This document shows, in pieces, positions 34,704 through 45,900 of a stretch of DNA of 61,874 nucleotides. Location of the stretch: assembly GCA_011959105.1 (NCBI GenBank), contig BLLU01000216.1, positions 1 through 61,874 of the forward strand, read 5' to 3'. Source of the stretch: Lachnospiraceae bacterium. Lineage in GTDB: Bacteria > Bacillota > Clostridia > Lachnospirales > Lachnospiraceae. Position 1 is the stretch's first letter, and every line of letters begins with the position of its first letter. A program made the translations under genes and the position numbers. The notes beneath the pieces were generated by a model, which saw nothing but the letters and a program-made list of their open reading frames with translations, had not been told where the DNA came from and searched no databases.

Positions 34704-35393
34704 ATGAAACATGGTAAGAAATATGTAGAGGCCGCTAAGCTGGTTGACAGGGCAACTCTCTATGAGCCGGTGGAGGCGATTGCGCTGGCAAAAAAGACTG
34801 CGGTGGCAAAGTTTGACGAGACGATTGAGGTGCACATCAGGACCGGTTGTGACGGTCGTCACGCGGATCAGCAGATCCGTGGCGCGGTGGTGCTGCCTCA
34901 CGGAACCGGCAGAACCGTCAGGGTGCTGGTATTCGCCAAGGGCGATAAGATTAACGAGGCCGAGGCTGCGGGCGCGGATCATGTGGGCGGTGAGGAGCTG
35001 ATCCCCAAGATCCAGAACGAGGGCTGGCTGGATTTCGATGTGGTGGTTGCGACCCCTGACATGATGGGCGTGGTGGGCCGTCTGGGTAAAGTCCTGGGCC
35101 CCAAGGGTCTGATGCCCAACCCCAAGGCCGGAACGGTAACCATGGATGTGGCCAAGGCCATCAGCGATATCAAGGCCGGTAAGATTGAGTACAGGTTGGA
35201 CAAGAACAACATCGTGCATGTTCCCGTGGGTAAGGCTTCCTTTACCGATGAGGCCCTGCAGGAGAACTTCCAGGCATTGATGGACGCCATCGTGAAGGCC
35301 AGACCCAGTGCTTTGAAGGGCCAGTATCTGAGGAGCATTACTTTGACCTCTACCATGGGCCCTGGTGTAAAGGTCAGCGTTGCCAAGTTCTAA
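34704..35393 (+). CDS. rplA: Ribosomal protein L1
   Basis: A 229-residue L1, the normal length. [10 protein letters not shown] at the start, [21 protein letters not shown] and [16 protein letters not shown] are hallmark stretches. It forms the L1 stalk and in many bacteria represses its own operon. A strong intrinsic terminator follows 25 bp after the stop. Unlike most clostridia, rplJ is not next; a membrane protein gene comes between. Confidence 0.96.
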   Translation: MKHGKKYVEAAKLVDRATLYEPVEAIALAKKTAVAKFDETIEVHIRTGCDGRHADQQIRGAVVLPHGTGRTVRVLVFAKGDKINEAEAAGADHVGGEELIPKIQNEGWLDFDVVVATPDMMGVVGRLGKVLGPKGLMPNPKAGTVTMDVAKAISDIKAGKIEYRLDKNNIVHVPVGKASFTDEALQENFQALMDAIVKARPSALKGQYLRSITLTSTMGPGVKVSVAKF

Positions 35394-35417
35394 TGACATG
35401 ATTGCCGAGCATATAAG

Positions 35418-35446
35418 GAACCTTCCCTTTTGGGAGGGTTCTTTTT
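35418..35446 (+). terminator. Terminator after rplA
   Basis: GAACCTTCCC (35418-35427) pairs with GGGAGGGTTC (35432-35441) and runs into TTTTT. It separates rplK-rplA from the next transcripts. Confidence 0.85.
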
Positions 35447-35494
35447 CACACTGCCTTTTCTTGCGGGACATGTGCAGGGGGGATGGAGGATTCC

Positions 35495-37315
35495 ATGAGA
35501 CAGATTGGGAGAATATACCGCCGACATAGAGAGGCTGTTCTGGCTCTGCTGGGGCTGCTGACAGTGAGTTTGATCGCGCTGCCTTACCTGGTGCTGGGGG
35601 AGGGCAGCTATGTTCAGGTTCATGACCAGTTGGACGGCGAGGTGTTGAATTATATATACCGGGCGAGATATTTGGGACAGGGGAATGTGATTCCCCAGTT
35701 TATGAATGGCATGGACAAGGCTTCCATGCTGCCTCCGGCCCCCCTGGGTGTTCTGCTCTACCGTCTGCTGCCTCCCTTTGACGCTTATGCCGTGATGCAT
35801 TGGCTCTGCCTGGCAGTGGGCTTTCTGGGCATGTATGGTCTGTGTCTGAAATTGGGCGTCAGGGCCGGTGCAGGCTGGGCCACTGCCTGCCTGTTCTGTT
35901 ACATTCCGTTTTATCCCACCTATGGGCTGGCGGCGCTGGGGCAGCCCCTGCTGGTGCTGAGCGGTCTGCGTCTGAGGGAGGGGGGTGCCCCCCTGCGCTT
36001 CATAGGCTGTTATCTTTCCATTGCCCTCTATGGGGCCTGTTCCTCCCTGACTCTGGTGGGATATGTATGGATAGCGGCAGGAGCTCTTTGGACTCTGGGC
36101 CTGGCAGTGGCCGGAAGCCGGAAAAAACAGGGGATTGCTCCGGCCCTGCGGGTGGGCGGCGGTGTCCTGGTGCTGTCCTGCGTCTACCTGGCCTCCAATA
36201 TGGATCTGCTTCGTACCCTGGCGGGAAAGGGCTTTTCCACGCACCGGCAGGAGATGGTGCTGCGGGCCGCGGAGCATCCGGCGGAGGTTTTTGGGGAACT
36301 TCTGTTAAGCGGCGGATCCTATTCTCCGGTGTATTCGACAGGGGTTCTGACAGCGGCGGTATTGCTGACGCTGGCTGCGGCGGTGCTTTGGGTCCGAAGC
36401 AGGCGGAGGGTACGTAATCTCCGGCGCGTCTGGGCGCTGACGGGTTTGATTTTCTGCGGGGCGGTGCTGGCCGTGCTCTGGAACTGCGGCCCGATGGTCT
36501 CCCTGCGGCTGTCCCTGGGCGGAGCAGTGACCTATTTTCAGGCCGACCGGGTCTACTGGTGTTTCCCTTTCCTGTGGATGCTGGTGCTGGGTCTGATCCT
36601 GGAAGGTATTTGCGGACTGGGAGAGTGTCCGGAGGGTTCTGTACAGCCCCGTCAACAGAATGCGGGGGAGCATCGTCGAAACATACTCCTCTGGGTCTGC
36701 TGTCTGCTGCTGTTGGGGATAGAGGGGATACAGGTTCTGCGGGACAGTACCCTGAACAAAAACTTTCGCCTGATGCTGTTTGAGGATTATGAACAAGTCA
36801 CCTGGGAAAGCATTTATATGGAGGATGTATTCGCCCGCATCGAGCAGGCCATTGGCCCGGAGAAGGAAGGGTACAGCGTGGTCAGTCTGGGAATCCACCC
36901 TTCGGTAGCCCTCTATCATGGCTATACCTGCGCGGACGGCTACTCCAACAATTATGACCTGGCTTACAAGCATCGTTTTAGGCAGATCATGGCCGGGGAA
37001 CTGGAGAAAAACGACGAAACCAGGCGGTATTTTGACGAGTGGGGCAACCGCCTGTATCTGGCGGGGATTCCTTATGGCATTAATGGCATGGTCCCCAAGG
37101 GGCAGCCGGGTTACACTGACCTGGACTATGATCTGGATGCCATGAGCGCCCTGCACATCCGCTATCTGCTGGCGGCGGCTCCGGTGGAGCTGTCCCCTGC
37201 CGCCCTGGAAGAGACCTCCCTGGGCCTGGAACTGGTGGATGGCAGCCCCTTCACTGATTCCGCTGCCTACTATGAGGTGTGGGTGTACCGCCTGGAGAGT
37301 GTTCGGGAACCGTAA
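35495..37315 (+). CDS. DUF6044-like membrane protein inside the rpl cluster
   Basis: A 606-residue protein with about eleven membrane segments. The early loop VHDQLDGEVLNYIYRARYLG is typical of the DUF6044 group of polytopic proteins, whose function is unknown but which resemble GT-C glycosyltransferases. A soluble C-terminal stretch (about 440-606) follows the last helix. The start at 35495 has GGAGG five bases upstream; an ATG at 35483 also has purines but at almost no spacing. It is bounded by the rplA terminator on the left and the rplJ promoter on the right, so it looks like a separate unit dropped into the ribosomal cluster. Confidence 0.7.
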   Translation: MRQIGRIYRRHREAVLALLGLLTVSLIALPYLVLGEGSYVQVHDQLDGEVLNYIYRARYLGQGNVIPQFMNGMDKASMLPPAPLGVLLYRLLPPFDAYAVMHWLCLAVGFLGMYGLCLKLGVRAGAGWATACLFCYIPFYPTYGLAALGQPLLVLSGLRLREGGAPLRFIGCYLSIALYGACSSLTLVGYVWIAAGALWTLGLAVAGSRKKQGIAPALRVGGGVLVLSCVYLASNMDLLRTLAGKGFSTHRQEMVLRAAEHPAEVFGELLLSGGSYSPVYSTGVLTAAVLLTLAAAVLWVRSRRRVRNLRRVWALTGLIFCGAVLAVLWNCGPMVSLRLSLGGAVTYFQADRVYWCFPFLWMLVLGLILEGICGLGECPEGSVQPRQQNAGEHRRNILLWVCCLLLLGIEGIQVLRDSTLNKNFRLMLFEDYEQVTWESIYMEDVFARIEQAIGPEKEGYSVVSLGIHPSVALYHGYTCADGYSNNYDLAYKHRFRQIMAGELEKNDETRRYFDEWGNRLYLAGIPYGINGMVPKGQPGYTDLDYDLDAMSALHIRYLLAAAPVELSPAALEETSLGLELVDGSPFTDSAAYYEVWVYRLESVREP

Positions 37316-37371
37316 AAGGGGAGAGAGTTTTCATGTTTTCATGGAATGCACGGAAATTTTTATCCAGGGGC

Positions 37372-37401
37372 TTGACAAATCCCTCTCCCGTGTGCTATGG
37401 T
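37372..37401 (+). promoter_or_regulatory. Promoter of rplJ-rplL
   Basis: TTGACA (37372-37377), 18-base spacer, TATGGT (37396-37401), about 220 bp before rplJ and ahead of the L10 leader. Confidence 0.65.
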
Positions 37402-37402
37402 A

Positions 37403-37580
37403 TCAAAGGTTAATAAAACCATGCCGGAGACAGTAGGTTCCGAACGGCTTACACATCCCCCTGTCTGTTACAGCAGATCGGATGCGGCAGCCCGGAGGAA
37501 TAAGCGTAGCGCCTACCGAGGAGAGTGCGTTTTTATTAGGAAACTGTGCCTCCCTGTCCAAGGGAGGCTTTTTTGAATAA
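37403..37580 (+). ncRNA. Ribosomal protein L10 leader
   Basis: A non-coding leader between the promoter and rplJ. It has the expected position, about 180 bases, several short pairings (for example CCGGAGGAA with nearby pyrimidines), and it ends in a clear intrinsic terminator: GCCTCCC (37548-37554) and GGGAGGC (37562-37568) with TTTTTT. Firmicute L10 leaders bind the L10-L12 complex and control read-through at this terminator. The kink-turn itself I cannot confirm by eye. Confidence 0.7.
37548..37574 (+). terminator. Attenuator in the L10 leader
   Basis: Stem GCCTCCC/GGGAGGC with TTTTTT directly after, 49 bp before rplJ. It is the likely regulated stop for rplJ-rplL. Confidence 0.8.
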
Positions 37581-37622
37581 AGACCTTCTTCTGGCAACAA
37601 AAATCTATAAGGAGGTAAAAAA

Positions 37623-38180
37623 ATGGCAAAGGTCGAATTAAAACAGCCCATTGTGGAAGAGATCTCTGCAGGTATCAAGGAAGCCCAGTCCGTAGTCCTG
37701 GTTGACTATCGCGGCCTGACGGTTGAGCAGGATACCGAACTGCGTAAAAACTTACGTGAGGCGGGAGTCGTCTACAAGGTCTACAAGAACACCATGATGA
37801 ACTTTGCGTTTAAGGACACCGCTTTCGAAGGGCTGGCTCCCTTCCTGAACGGCCCCAGCGCAATGGCCTACTCCACCACAGACGCTACGGCGCCTGCAAG
37901 AGTATTGGCCGAGTTCGCCAAGAAAGCTGACAAGCTGGAGATCAAGGCCGGAGTGGTCGAGGGAACCGTGTACGATGCCAAGGGTATGGCTTCCATCGCA
38001 AGCATCCCTTCCAGAGAAGTACTGATTTCCAGACTGCTGGGTTCCATGCAGTCTCCGATCACCAACTTCGCCCGCGTGATGAACCAGTTGGCGGAAAAAG
38101 GCGGCGCGGCAGCATGTGCATCCGCCCCTGCCGCTGAGGAAGCGCCTGCGGAAGAAGCAGCGGCTCCTGCGGAAGCGTAA
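37623..38180 (+). CDS. rplJ: Ribosomal protein L10
   Basis: A 185-residue L10. SVVLVDYRGLTVEQDTELR and YKVYKNTMM mark the N-terminal domain that binds 23S rRNA. The C-terminal helix that carries L7/L12 dimers ends in an Ala/Glu-rich tail (EEAPAEEAAAPAEA), longer than usual. The start follows AAGGAGG. It is regulated by the leader directly upstream. Confidence 0.95.
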   Translation: MAKVELKQPIVEEISAGIKEAQSVVLVDYRGLTVEQDTELRKNLREAGVVYKVYKNTMMNFAFKDTAFEGLAPFLNGPSAMAYSTTDATAPARVLAEFAKKADKLEIKAGVVEGTVYDAKGMASIASIPSREVLISRLLGSMQSPITNFARVMNQLAEKGGAAACASAPAAEEAPAEEAAAPAEA

Positions 38181-38225
38181 TTCGCCGGACACACAGAAGT
38201 AACCAAAATCAAAAAAGTATATTCT

Positions 38226-38380
38226 CTGACAGCAAGCACCTGATAAGTGCGGTGGCAGGGAATATGCGGAACTAAAAACAGCATATTCCCGGAGAGCGCA
38301 CTGCTTGCTTTCGGAACGCGAAAGCGTTCTGACAGCAAGCACCTGATAAGTGCGGTGGTAGGGAATATGCGGAACTAAAA
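38226..38380 (+). repeat. Structured 103-bp tandem repeat before rplL
   Basis: One unit at 38226-38328 and a partial second at 38329-38380, period 103 bp. The predicted folds match the 104-bp repeats before the GH2 gene but with different bases. P1 arms are GCTTGCT/AGCAAGC around GAACGC-GAAA-GCGTTC. P2 has an outer AGTGCG/CGCACT and an inner GGGAATATGC/GCATATTCCC. The array starts in the middle of P1 and ends at GCGGAACTAAAA, directly before the rplL ribosome binding site. It fills most of the rplJ-rplL gap. Confidence 0.85.
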
Positions 38381-38394
38381 TGGAGGAAAAGAAA

Positions 38395-38766
38395 ATGGCT
38401 AAATTAACGGCTCAGGAATTAATCGACGCTATCAAAGAGTTGAGCGTATTAGAGTTAAACGACCTGGTAAAGGCATGTGAAGAGGAGTTCGGCGTATCCG
38501 CGGCAGCGGGCGTTGTGGTGGCTGCAGGTCCTGCGGCAGCAGCAGAGGAAGAGAAGACCGAGTTTGACGTGGAGTTGACCGAGGTTGGCGCAGAGAAGGT
38601 TAAGGTTATCAAGGTGGTTCGCGAGATCACCGGCCTGGGCCTGAAGGAAGCCAAGGATCTGGTAGACGGCGCACCTAAGATGGTCAAGGAGGCTGCTTCC
38701 AAGGAAGAGGCCGAGGAGATCAAGAAGAAGCTGGAAGAGGTTGGCGCAAAGGCAACTCTGAAATAA
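38395..38766 (+). CDS. rplL: Ribosomal protein L7/L12
   Basis: A 123-residue L7/L12. The N-terminal dimer domain starts [18 protein letters not shown], then comes an Ala/Gly hinge ([18 protein letters not shown]), then the C-terminal factor-binding domain with [28 protein letters not shown]. The start at 38395 follows GGAGGAAAAGAAA. An ATG at 38380 is in frame but lies where the repeat ends. Two structured repeat units fill the gap from rplJ. Confidence 0.95.
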   Translation: MAKLTAQELIDAIKELSVLELNDLVKACEEEFGVSAAAGVVVAAGPAAAAEEEKTEFDVELTEVGAEKVKVIKVVREITGLGLKEAKDLVDGAPKMVKEAASKEEAEEIKKKLEEVGAKATLK

Positions 38767-38781
38767 GCTATGCTCTCAATG

Positions 38782-38808
38782 CGGACTCACCTGCTACAGG
38801 TGGGTCCG
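38782..38808 (+). terminator. Hairpin after rplL
   Basis: CGGACTCACCTG pairs with CAGGTGGGTCCG (38782-38808). The following TTGCTTTCT is a weak T-run; partial read-through to rpoB is likely. Confidence 0.6.
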
Positions 38809-38853
38809 TTGCTTTCTATACCACAGATATTCTAGATTTATCCAAAAATCTGC

Positions 38854-38882
38854 TTGACTCCCCGATTTGTTTGTGTTAATAT
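38854..38882 (+). promoter_or_regulatory. Promoter of rpoB-rpoC
   Basis: TTGACT (38854-38859), 17 bases, TAATAT (38877-38882), 99 bp before rpoB. Confidence 0.6.
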
Positions 38883-38980
38883 GGAAAATGCACTATTGTG
38901 GTGTGCTATGCTTTTTTGACGTGCAACAAAATAAGACCGGCGGCAAACAGGCAAATCAGAAAGAACGGGGTGAAATGTCC

Positions 38981-41900
38981 ATGGAAAAAAACAGAATACG
39001 TCCTATTGCGAACAGCAAGAATATGCGTATGAGTTATTCGAGACAAAAAGAGGTTTTAGAGATGCCCAACCTGATCGAAGTCCAGAAGGACTCCTATCAG
39101 TGGTTTTTGAAGGAAGGCTTAAAGGAAGTCTTTGATGATATCTCTCCCATTGCCGACTACAGCGGCTCTCTCAGCCTGGAGTTCGTGGATTTCGAACTTT
39201 GTGAGGACGATGTAAAGTATTCCATTGAAGAGTGTAAGGAGAGGGATGCCAATTACGCAACGCCCCTGAAGGTAAAGGTTCGCCTTTACAATAAGGAGAA
39301 AGAGGAGATCAGCGAGCATGAGATCTTCATGGGGGATCTGCCCCTCATGACTGCCACCGGCACTTTTATCATTAATGGCGCAGAGCGTGTTATCGTAAGC
39401 CAGTTGGTGCGTTCCCCCGGCATCTACTACGGAATCGGCCATGATAAGATCGGTAAGAGGCTGTTTTCCTGCACCGTCATCCCCAATCGCGGCGCATGGC
39501 TGGAGTATGAGACGGACTCCAACGATGTGTTCTATGTGCGTGTGGACCGCACCAGAAAGGTGCCTATCACCGTGCTGATCAGGGCTATGGGAATCGGCAC
39601 CAACGAGGAGATCCGGGAAGTGTTCGGTGACGAGCCCAAGATTGAGGCCAGTTTTGCGAAAGACACTGCTGAGAATTATCAGGAGGGTCTGTTAGAGTTA
39701 TACAAAAAGATCCGCCCCGGCGAGCCTCTGAGCGTGGAGAGCGCTGAGAGCCTGATTACGGCCATGTTTTTTGACCCCCGCAGGTATGATTTGGCCAAAG
39801 TCGGCAGATATAAATTCAACAAGAAGCTGGCGCTGCGCAATCGGATCCGGCATCAGATCCTGGCGGCAGACGCCGTGGATCCTTCCACCGGCGAGGTGAT
39901 AGCGGCCGCCGGAACCAAAGTGACCGCGGAGATTGCCGATTCGATCCAGAACGCGGCGATTCCCTTTGTATATGTGCAGACCGAGGAACGCAATGTGAAG
40001 GTGCTGTCCAACATGATGGTGGACATTACCAGCTTTGTGGACTGCAATCCCAGGGAACTTGGCGTGACGGAGTGGGTGTACTATCCGGTGCTGGAGGAGA
40101 TTCTCAAGGAGTTCGGCGAAGATCCTGGAAAGCTGGCCGAGGCCATCAAAAAGAATGTGCACGAACTGATCCCGAAACATATCACCAAGGAAGATATTTT
40201 TGCTTCCATTAATTATAATATGCATCTGGAGTACGGCCTGGGCAATGATGACGATATCGATCACCTGGGCAATCGCCGCATCCGTGCGGTGGGCGAACTG
40301 CTGCAGAACCAGTATCGCATCGGCCTGTCCAGAATGGAGAGGGTGGTGCGCGAGCGCATGACTACCCATGACGCGGAGGATATCTCCCCTCAGTCCCTGA
40401 TCAATATTAAGCCGGTGACTGCCGCAGTGAAAGAGTTCTTCGGTTCCTCCCAGCTTTCTCAGTTTATGGACCAGAACAATCCCCTGGCAGAGCTGACGCA
40501 CAAGAGACGTCTGTCGGCTCTGGGCCCCGGCGGTTTGTCCAGAGACCGGGCCGGGTTTGAGGTGCGTGACGTACATTACTCCCATTATGGCAGAATGTGC
40601 CCCATCGAGACCCCTGAAGGTCCCAACATCGGACTGATCAACTCCCTGGCAAGTTATGCCCGGATCAACGAATACGGTTTCGTGGAGGCACCTTATCGAA
40701 AGATTGACAAGACGGACCCCGCCAACCCCCGGGTGACGGAGGACGTGGTATATATGACGGCCGACGAGGAGGACAACTATCATGTGGCGCAGGCCAACGA
40801 GCAGCTGGACGCCGAAGGACATTTTGTCCGCAACAGCGTTTCCGGCCGCTTTCGTGAGGAGACTCAGGAGTATCCCAAGGTCATGTTCGATTATATGGAC
40901 GTGTCTCCCCGGATGGTGTTTTCCGTTGCTACGGCCATGATTCCGTTCCTGGAGAACGATGACGCCAACCGTGCTTTGATGGGTTCCAACATGCAGCGCC
41001 AGGGAGTGCCTCTTCTGCTCACCGAAGCGCCCGTGGTCGGCACAGGCATTGAGCAGAAGGCGGCAGTGGACTCCGGCGTTTGTATGGTGGCGCCTAAAGC
41101 GGGCACTGTGGACTATGTGTCATCCAACCTGATTAAAATGACTTTTGATGACGGCGAGAAGGCGGAGTTCCGCCTTACCAAGTTCTCCCGCAGCAACCAG
41201 TCCAACTGCTACAATCAGAAACCCATTGTGTTTAAAGGGGATCATGTGGAGGCGGGACAGGTGATTGCCGACGGTCCTTCCACCAATGAAGGCGAACTGG
41301 CACTGGGCAAGAACCCGCTGATCGGCTTTATGACCTGGGAAGGTTACAACTACGAGGATGCCGTTCTGCTCAGCGAGAGACTGGTGATGGAAGATGTGTA
41401 TACCTCCGTCCATATTGAAGAATACGAGGCAGAAGCCCGGGATACCAAGCTGGGGCCCGAGGAGATCACCAGGGATGTGCCCGGTGTGGGCGATGATGCT
41501 CTGAAGGATCTGGACGACAGGGGAATTATCCGAATCGGTGCGGAAGTGCGCGCAGGCGATATTCTGGTGGGCAAGGTGACTCCCAAGGGAGAGACCGAGC
41601 TTACCGCAGAGGAGAGGCTGCTGCGGGCCATCTTCGGCGAGAAGGCCAGAGAGGTGCGGGATACGTCTCTGAAAGTGCCTCACGGTGAGTACGGCATTGT
41701 GGTTGACGCCAAGGTGTTTACCCGGGAGAACAGTGATGAGTTGTCCCCCGGCGTGAATATGGCGGTCCGTATCTATATTGCACAGAAGAGAAAGATTTCC
41801 GTGGGCGACAAGATGGCAGGCCGTCACGGTAACAAGGGTGTGGTTTCCCGGGTGCTGCCGGTGGAGGATATGCCTTACCTGCCCAACGGACGTCCTCTGG

Positions 41901-42916
41901 ATATCGTGCTGAATCCGCTGGGCGTGCCTTCCCGTATGAACATTGGACAGGTACTGGAGATTCATCTGTCCCTGGCCGCCAGAGCCCTGGGCTTCAATGT
42001 GGCCACCCCCGTGTTTGACGGTGCCAATGAGTTGGATATCATGGATACCCTGGATCTGGCCAACGATTATGCCAATCTGCCTTTTGACCGGGCGGAGGCG
42101 GAGCAGTGGAAGGCGGAGGGACGGGATACCGCTCCTGACGGCAGGCCCTGGGACGGTGTCTGCTTTGAAGAACTGCATGGCGAGGAATTATTGCCCGAGG
42201 TAATGAAGTACTTGTCAGAGAACAGAGGGCACAGGGAAGTCTGGAAGGGTGTACCCATCTCCCGGGACGGCAAGGTGCGCCTGCGGGACGGCCGCACCGG
42301 CGAATATTTTGACAGCGCGGTCACGATCGGCCATATGCATTATCTGAAACTGCATCACCTGGTGGACGATAAGATCCATGCCCGTTCCACAGGCCCGTAC
42401 TCTCTGGTTACCCAGCAGCCTCTGGGCGGTAAGGCCCAGTTCGGCGGCCAGCGTTTCGGAGAGATGGAAGTATGGGCGCTGGAGGCATATGGCGCTTCCT
42501 ATACTTTGCAGGAGATCCTGACCGTTAAATCCGACGATGTGGTGGGACGTGTCAAGACCTATGAGGCTATTATTAAGGGAGATAACATCCCCGAGCCCAG
42601 CATCCCCGAGTCCTTCAAGGTGCTGCTGAAAGAACTGCAGGCACTGGGTCTGGATGTAAGGGTGCTCCGGGACGACAACACGGAGGTGGAGATCGCCGAG
42701 ACCATCGACTACAACGAGACGGATTACCGCTATGAGATGGAAGGCGACCGCAAGTATGACGACTATGATAGCAATTCCCTGGGAGAGATGGGCTATCAGG
42801 CACAGGAATTCGACGATGAAAGCGGAGAACTGATCAACGCGGAGGAAGATTTTGGCGATGAAGATTTTGCCGATGACGCCGATGAAGGTTATGACGATAC
42901 AGACGAAGAGTTCTAA
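38981..42916 (+). CDS. rpoB: RNA polymerase beta subunit
   Basis: A 1311-residue beta subunit. The core stretches are all present: [16 protein letters not shown], the rifampicin-region [20 protein letters not shown] and [13 protein letters not shown], and HGNKGVVS. An acidic C-terminal tail (about 1270-1311) is longer than in many relatives. No rifampicin-resistance change is apparent at the familiar [10 protein letters not shown] and S sites. The start at 38981 is chosen because GGGGTG lies eight bases before it; an ATG two codons earlier has almost no spacing, and the open frame to 38867 begins inside the promoter. Confidence 0.97.
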   Translation: MEKNRIRPIANSKNMRMSYSRQKEVLEMPNLIEVQKDSYQWFLKEGLKEVFDDISPIADYSGSLSLEFVDFELCEDDVKYSIEECKERDANYATPLKVKVRLYNKEKEEISEHEIFMGDLPLMTATGTFIINGAERVIVSQLVRSPGIYYGIGHDKIGKRLFSCTVIPNRGAWLEYETDSNDVFYVRVDRTRKVPITVLIRAMGIGTNEEIREVFGDEPKIEASFAKDTAENYQEGLLELYKKIRPGEPLSVESAESLITAMFFDPRRYDLAKVGRYKFNKKLALRNRIRHQILAADAVDPSTGEVIAAAGTKVTAEIADSIQNAAIPFVYVQTEERNVKVLSNMMVDITSFVDCNPRELGVTEWVYYPVLEEILKEFGEDPGKLAEAIKKNVHELIPKHITKEDIFASINYNMHLEYGLGNDDDIDHLGNRRIRAVGELLQNQYRIGLSRMERVVRERMTTHDAEDISPQSLINIKPVTAAVKEFFGSSQLSQFMDQNNPLAELTHKRRLSALGPGGLSRDRAGFEVRDVHYSHYGRMCPIETPEGPNIGLINSLASYARINEYGFVEAPYRKIDKTDPANPRVTEDVVYMTADEEDNYHVAQANEQLDAEGHFVRNSVSGRFREETQEYPKVMFDYMDVSPRMVFSVATAMIPFLENDDANRALMGSNMQRQGVPLLLTEAPVVGTGIEQKAAVDSGVCMVAPKAGTVDYVSSNLIKMTFDDGEKAEFRLTKFSRSNQSNCYNQKPIVFKGDHVEAGQVIADGPSTNEGELALGKNPLIGFMTWEGYNYEDAVLLSERLVMEDVYTSVHIEEYEAEARDTKLGPEEITRDVPGVGDDALKDLDDRGIIRIGAEVRAGDILVGKVTPKGETELTAEERLLRAIFGEKAREVRDTSLKVPHGEYGIVVDAKVFTRENSDELSPGVNMAVRIYIAQKRKISVGDKMAGRHGNKGVVSRVLPVEDMPYLPNGRPLDIVLNPLGVPSRMNIGQVLEIHLSLAARALGFNVATPVFDGANELDIMDTLDLANDYANLPFDRAEAEQWKAEGRDTAPDGRPWDGVCFEELHGEELLPEVMKYLSENRGHREVWKGVPISRDGKVRLRDGRTGEYFDSAVTIGHMHYLKLHHLVDDKIHARSTGPYSLVTQQPLGGKAQFGGQRFGEMEVWALEAYGASYTLQEILTVKSDDVVGRVKTYEAIIKGDNIPEPSIPESFKVLLKELQALGLDVRVLRDDNTEVEIAETIDYNETDYRYEMEGDRKYDDYDSNSLGEMGYQAQEFDDESGELINAEEDFGDEDFADDADEGYDDTDEEF

Positions 42917-42952
42917 ACGGATACAAGACTAACATTGGAAGGGAGTGCCATA

Positions 42953-45900
42953 ATGTCAGAAACAAAGAATGAAGCATATCAGCCCATGACATTTGATGCC
43001 ATCAAGATCGGGTTAGCTTCCCCGGAAAAAGTACGCGAATGGTCCCGCGGCGAGGTCATGAAGCCGGAGACTATCAACTACAGAACTCTGAAGCCCGAGC
43101 GGGACGGCCTGTTCTGCGAGAAAATATTTGGGCCCAGTAAGGACTGGGAGTGTCATTGCGGCAAGTATAAGAAGATCCGGTACAAGGGCGTTGTCTGTGA
43201 CCGCTGCGGCGTGGAAGTGACCAAGTCCAGTGTGCGCAGGGAGCGTATGGGCCATATTGAGTTGGCTGCGCCGGTATCCCATATCTGGTATTTTAAGGGC
43301 ATCCCCAGCCGCATGGGGCTGATTCTGGATCTGTCCCCCAGGGTGCTGGAGAAGGTGCTGTATTTTGCCTCCTATATTGTGCTGGATCCGGGCGGTACCA
43401 GTCTGGACTATAAGCAGGTGCTGTCCGAGCGGGAGTACCAGGACGCCCGGGAGACTTTTGGCAATAAGTTCCGTGTGGGCATGGGGGCGGAGGCCATCAA
43501 GGAGTTGCTGCAGGCCATTGACCTGGAGACCGAGTCCGTGGAACTTAAGGATGAGTTGAAAGATTCCACCGGCCAGAAGCGTGCCCGCATCATCAAGAGG
43601 CTGGAAGTGGTGGAGGCTTTCCATGAGTCCGGCAACAGGCCGGAATGGATGGTTCTGGACACGATTCCCGTGATCCCTCCCGATCTGCGCCCCATGGTGC
43701 AGTTGGACGGCGGCAGATTTGCCACATCCGATTTAAACGACCTGTACAGGAGAATTATAAACAGGAACAACCGACTGAAGAGGCTGTTGGAACTGGGTGC
43801 TCCGGATATCATTGTGCGCAACGAGAAGCGCATGCTGCAGGAGGCTGTGGACGCGCTTATTGACAACGGCAGAAGGGGCCGTCCCGTCACCGGGCCCGGC
43901 AACAGGGCGCTGAAATCCCTGTCCGATATGCTCAAAGGTAAGGGAGGGCGTTTCCGTCAGAATCTGCTGGGTAAACGTGTGGACTATTCCGGCCGTTCCG
44001 TTATCGTGGTGGGCCCGGAACTGAAGATTTATCAGTGCGGTCTGCCCAAGGAGATGGCCATTGAACTGTTCAAACCCTTTGTGATGAAGGAATTGGTGTC
44101 CAAGGGCATCAGTCAGAATATCAAGAACGCCAAAAAGCTGGTGGAAAGAATGGACACCCAGGTGTTCGATGTGCTGGAAGAGGTAATCAAGGAGCATCCC
44201 GTGATGCTGAACCGCGCTCCTACTCTGCACAGGCTGGGCATACAGGCTTTTGAGCCCATACTGGTGGAGGGCAAGGCCATCAAGCTGCATCCTCTGGTAT
44301 GTACGGCCTTCAATGCGGACTTTGACGGCGACCAGATGGCAGTGCATCTGCCTCTGTCCGTGGAGGCTCAGGCAGAGTGCCGCTTCCTGCTGCTGTCTCC
44401 CAACAATCTGCTGAAGCCCTCGGACGGCGGGCCGGTGGCAGTGCCTTCCCAGGATATGGTGCTGGGCATCTACTACCTTACCCAGGAGCGGCCGGGTGTA
44501 TTGGGCGAAGGCAAGTTCTTTAAGAATGTAAACGAGGCCATATTGGCCTATGAGAACCAGTTCATTACCTTGCACTCCCGGATCAAGGTAAGGGTGACCA
44601 AGAAAACCCCCCAGGGGGAGACGGTGAGCGGCAATGTGGAATCCACGCTGGGACGCTTCCTGTTCAACGAGATATTGCCCCAGGATCTGGGCTTTGTGGA
44701 GAGGAATACCCCGGAAGATTATCTGAAGCCGGAGGTGGATTTCCATGTGGGTAAGAAGCAGCTTAAGCAGATTCTGGAGAAGGTCATCAACACCCATGGG
44801 GCTTCCCGTACCGCTGAGGTGCTGGACGATGTGAAAGCCATCGGCTATAAGTATTCCACCAGGGCCGCCATGACCGTATCCATTTCCGATATGACCGTGC
44901 CTGCTCAGAAGGCGGAGATGCTGGCGGCGGCACAGACCACCGTGGATAAGATCGCAGCCAACTACCGCAGGGGTCTGATCACCGAAGAGGAGAGATATCG
45001 TGCGGTGGTGGAGACCTGGAACGAGACGGATAAGGAACTTACCGATGTGCTGCTGGCCGGTCTGGATAAGTATAATAATATCTTTATGATGGCGGACTCC
45101 GGCGCCCGTGGTTCCAATCAGCAGATTAAGCAGCTGGCGGGTATGCGCGGTCTGATGGCGGACACCACCGGTAAGACCATTGAATTGCCTATTAAGTCCA
45201 ATTTCCGTGAGGGGCTGGACGTATTGGAGTACTTTATGTCCGCTCATGGCGCCCGGAAGGGTATGTCGGATACCGCGCTGCGTACGGCGGACTCCGGTTA
45301 TCTGACCCGCCGTATGGTGGATGTATCCCAGGAACTGATCATTCGGGAAGTGGATTGCGCAGAGGACAGAGACGAGATCCCCGGCAATGTGGTGAAGGCC
45401 TTCATGGACGGCAAGGAGACCATTGAGGGATTGAAAGACCGTATCACCGGCAGATATTCCTGTGAGGATATCTATGATCGGGACGGCAATATGATCGTGA
45501 AACACAACCACATGATCACACCCAGCCGCGCTGCCCGGATTCTGAGCGTGGGCGTGGACGAGAAGGGTGAGCCCATAGAGGCAGTGAAAATCCGTACCAT
45601 CCTCACCTGCCGTTCCCACAACGGGATCTGTGCCAAGTGTTACGGGGCTAATATGGCTACTGGCGAAGCGGTGCAGGTAGGCGAGGCTGTGGGTATCATT
45701 GCAGCCCAGTCCATCGGTGAGCCCGGTACACAGCTTACCATGAGAACCTTCCACAGCGGCGGCGTGGCCGGTGACGATATCACCCAGGGTCTGCCCCGTG
45801 TTGAGGAGTTGTTTGAGGCCAGAAAGCCCAAGGGACTGGCCATCATTGCGGAGTTCGGCGGCAAGGCCGAGATTCGGGATACCAAAAAGAAACGCGAGGT

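Noticed and set aside
38867..38980. Extended RpoB start
   Set aside because: The extension begins inside the -10 region of the promoter and is not seen in RpoB proteins.
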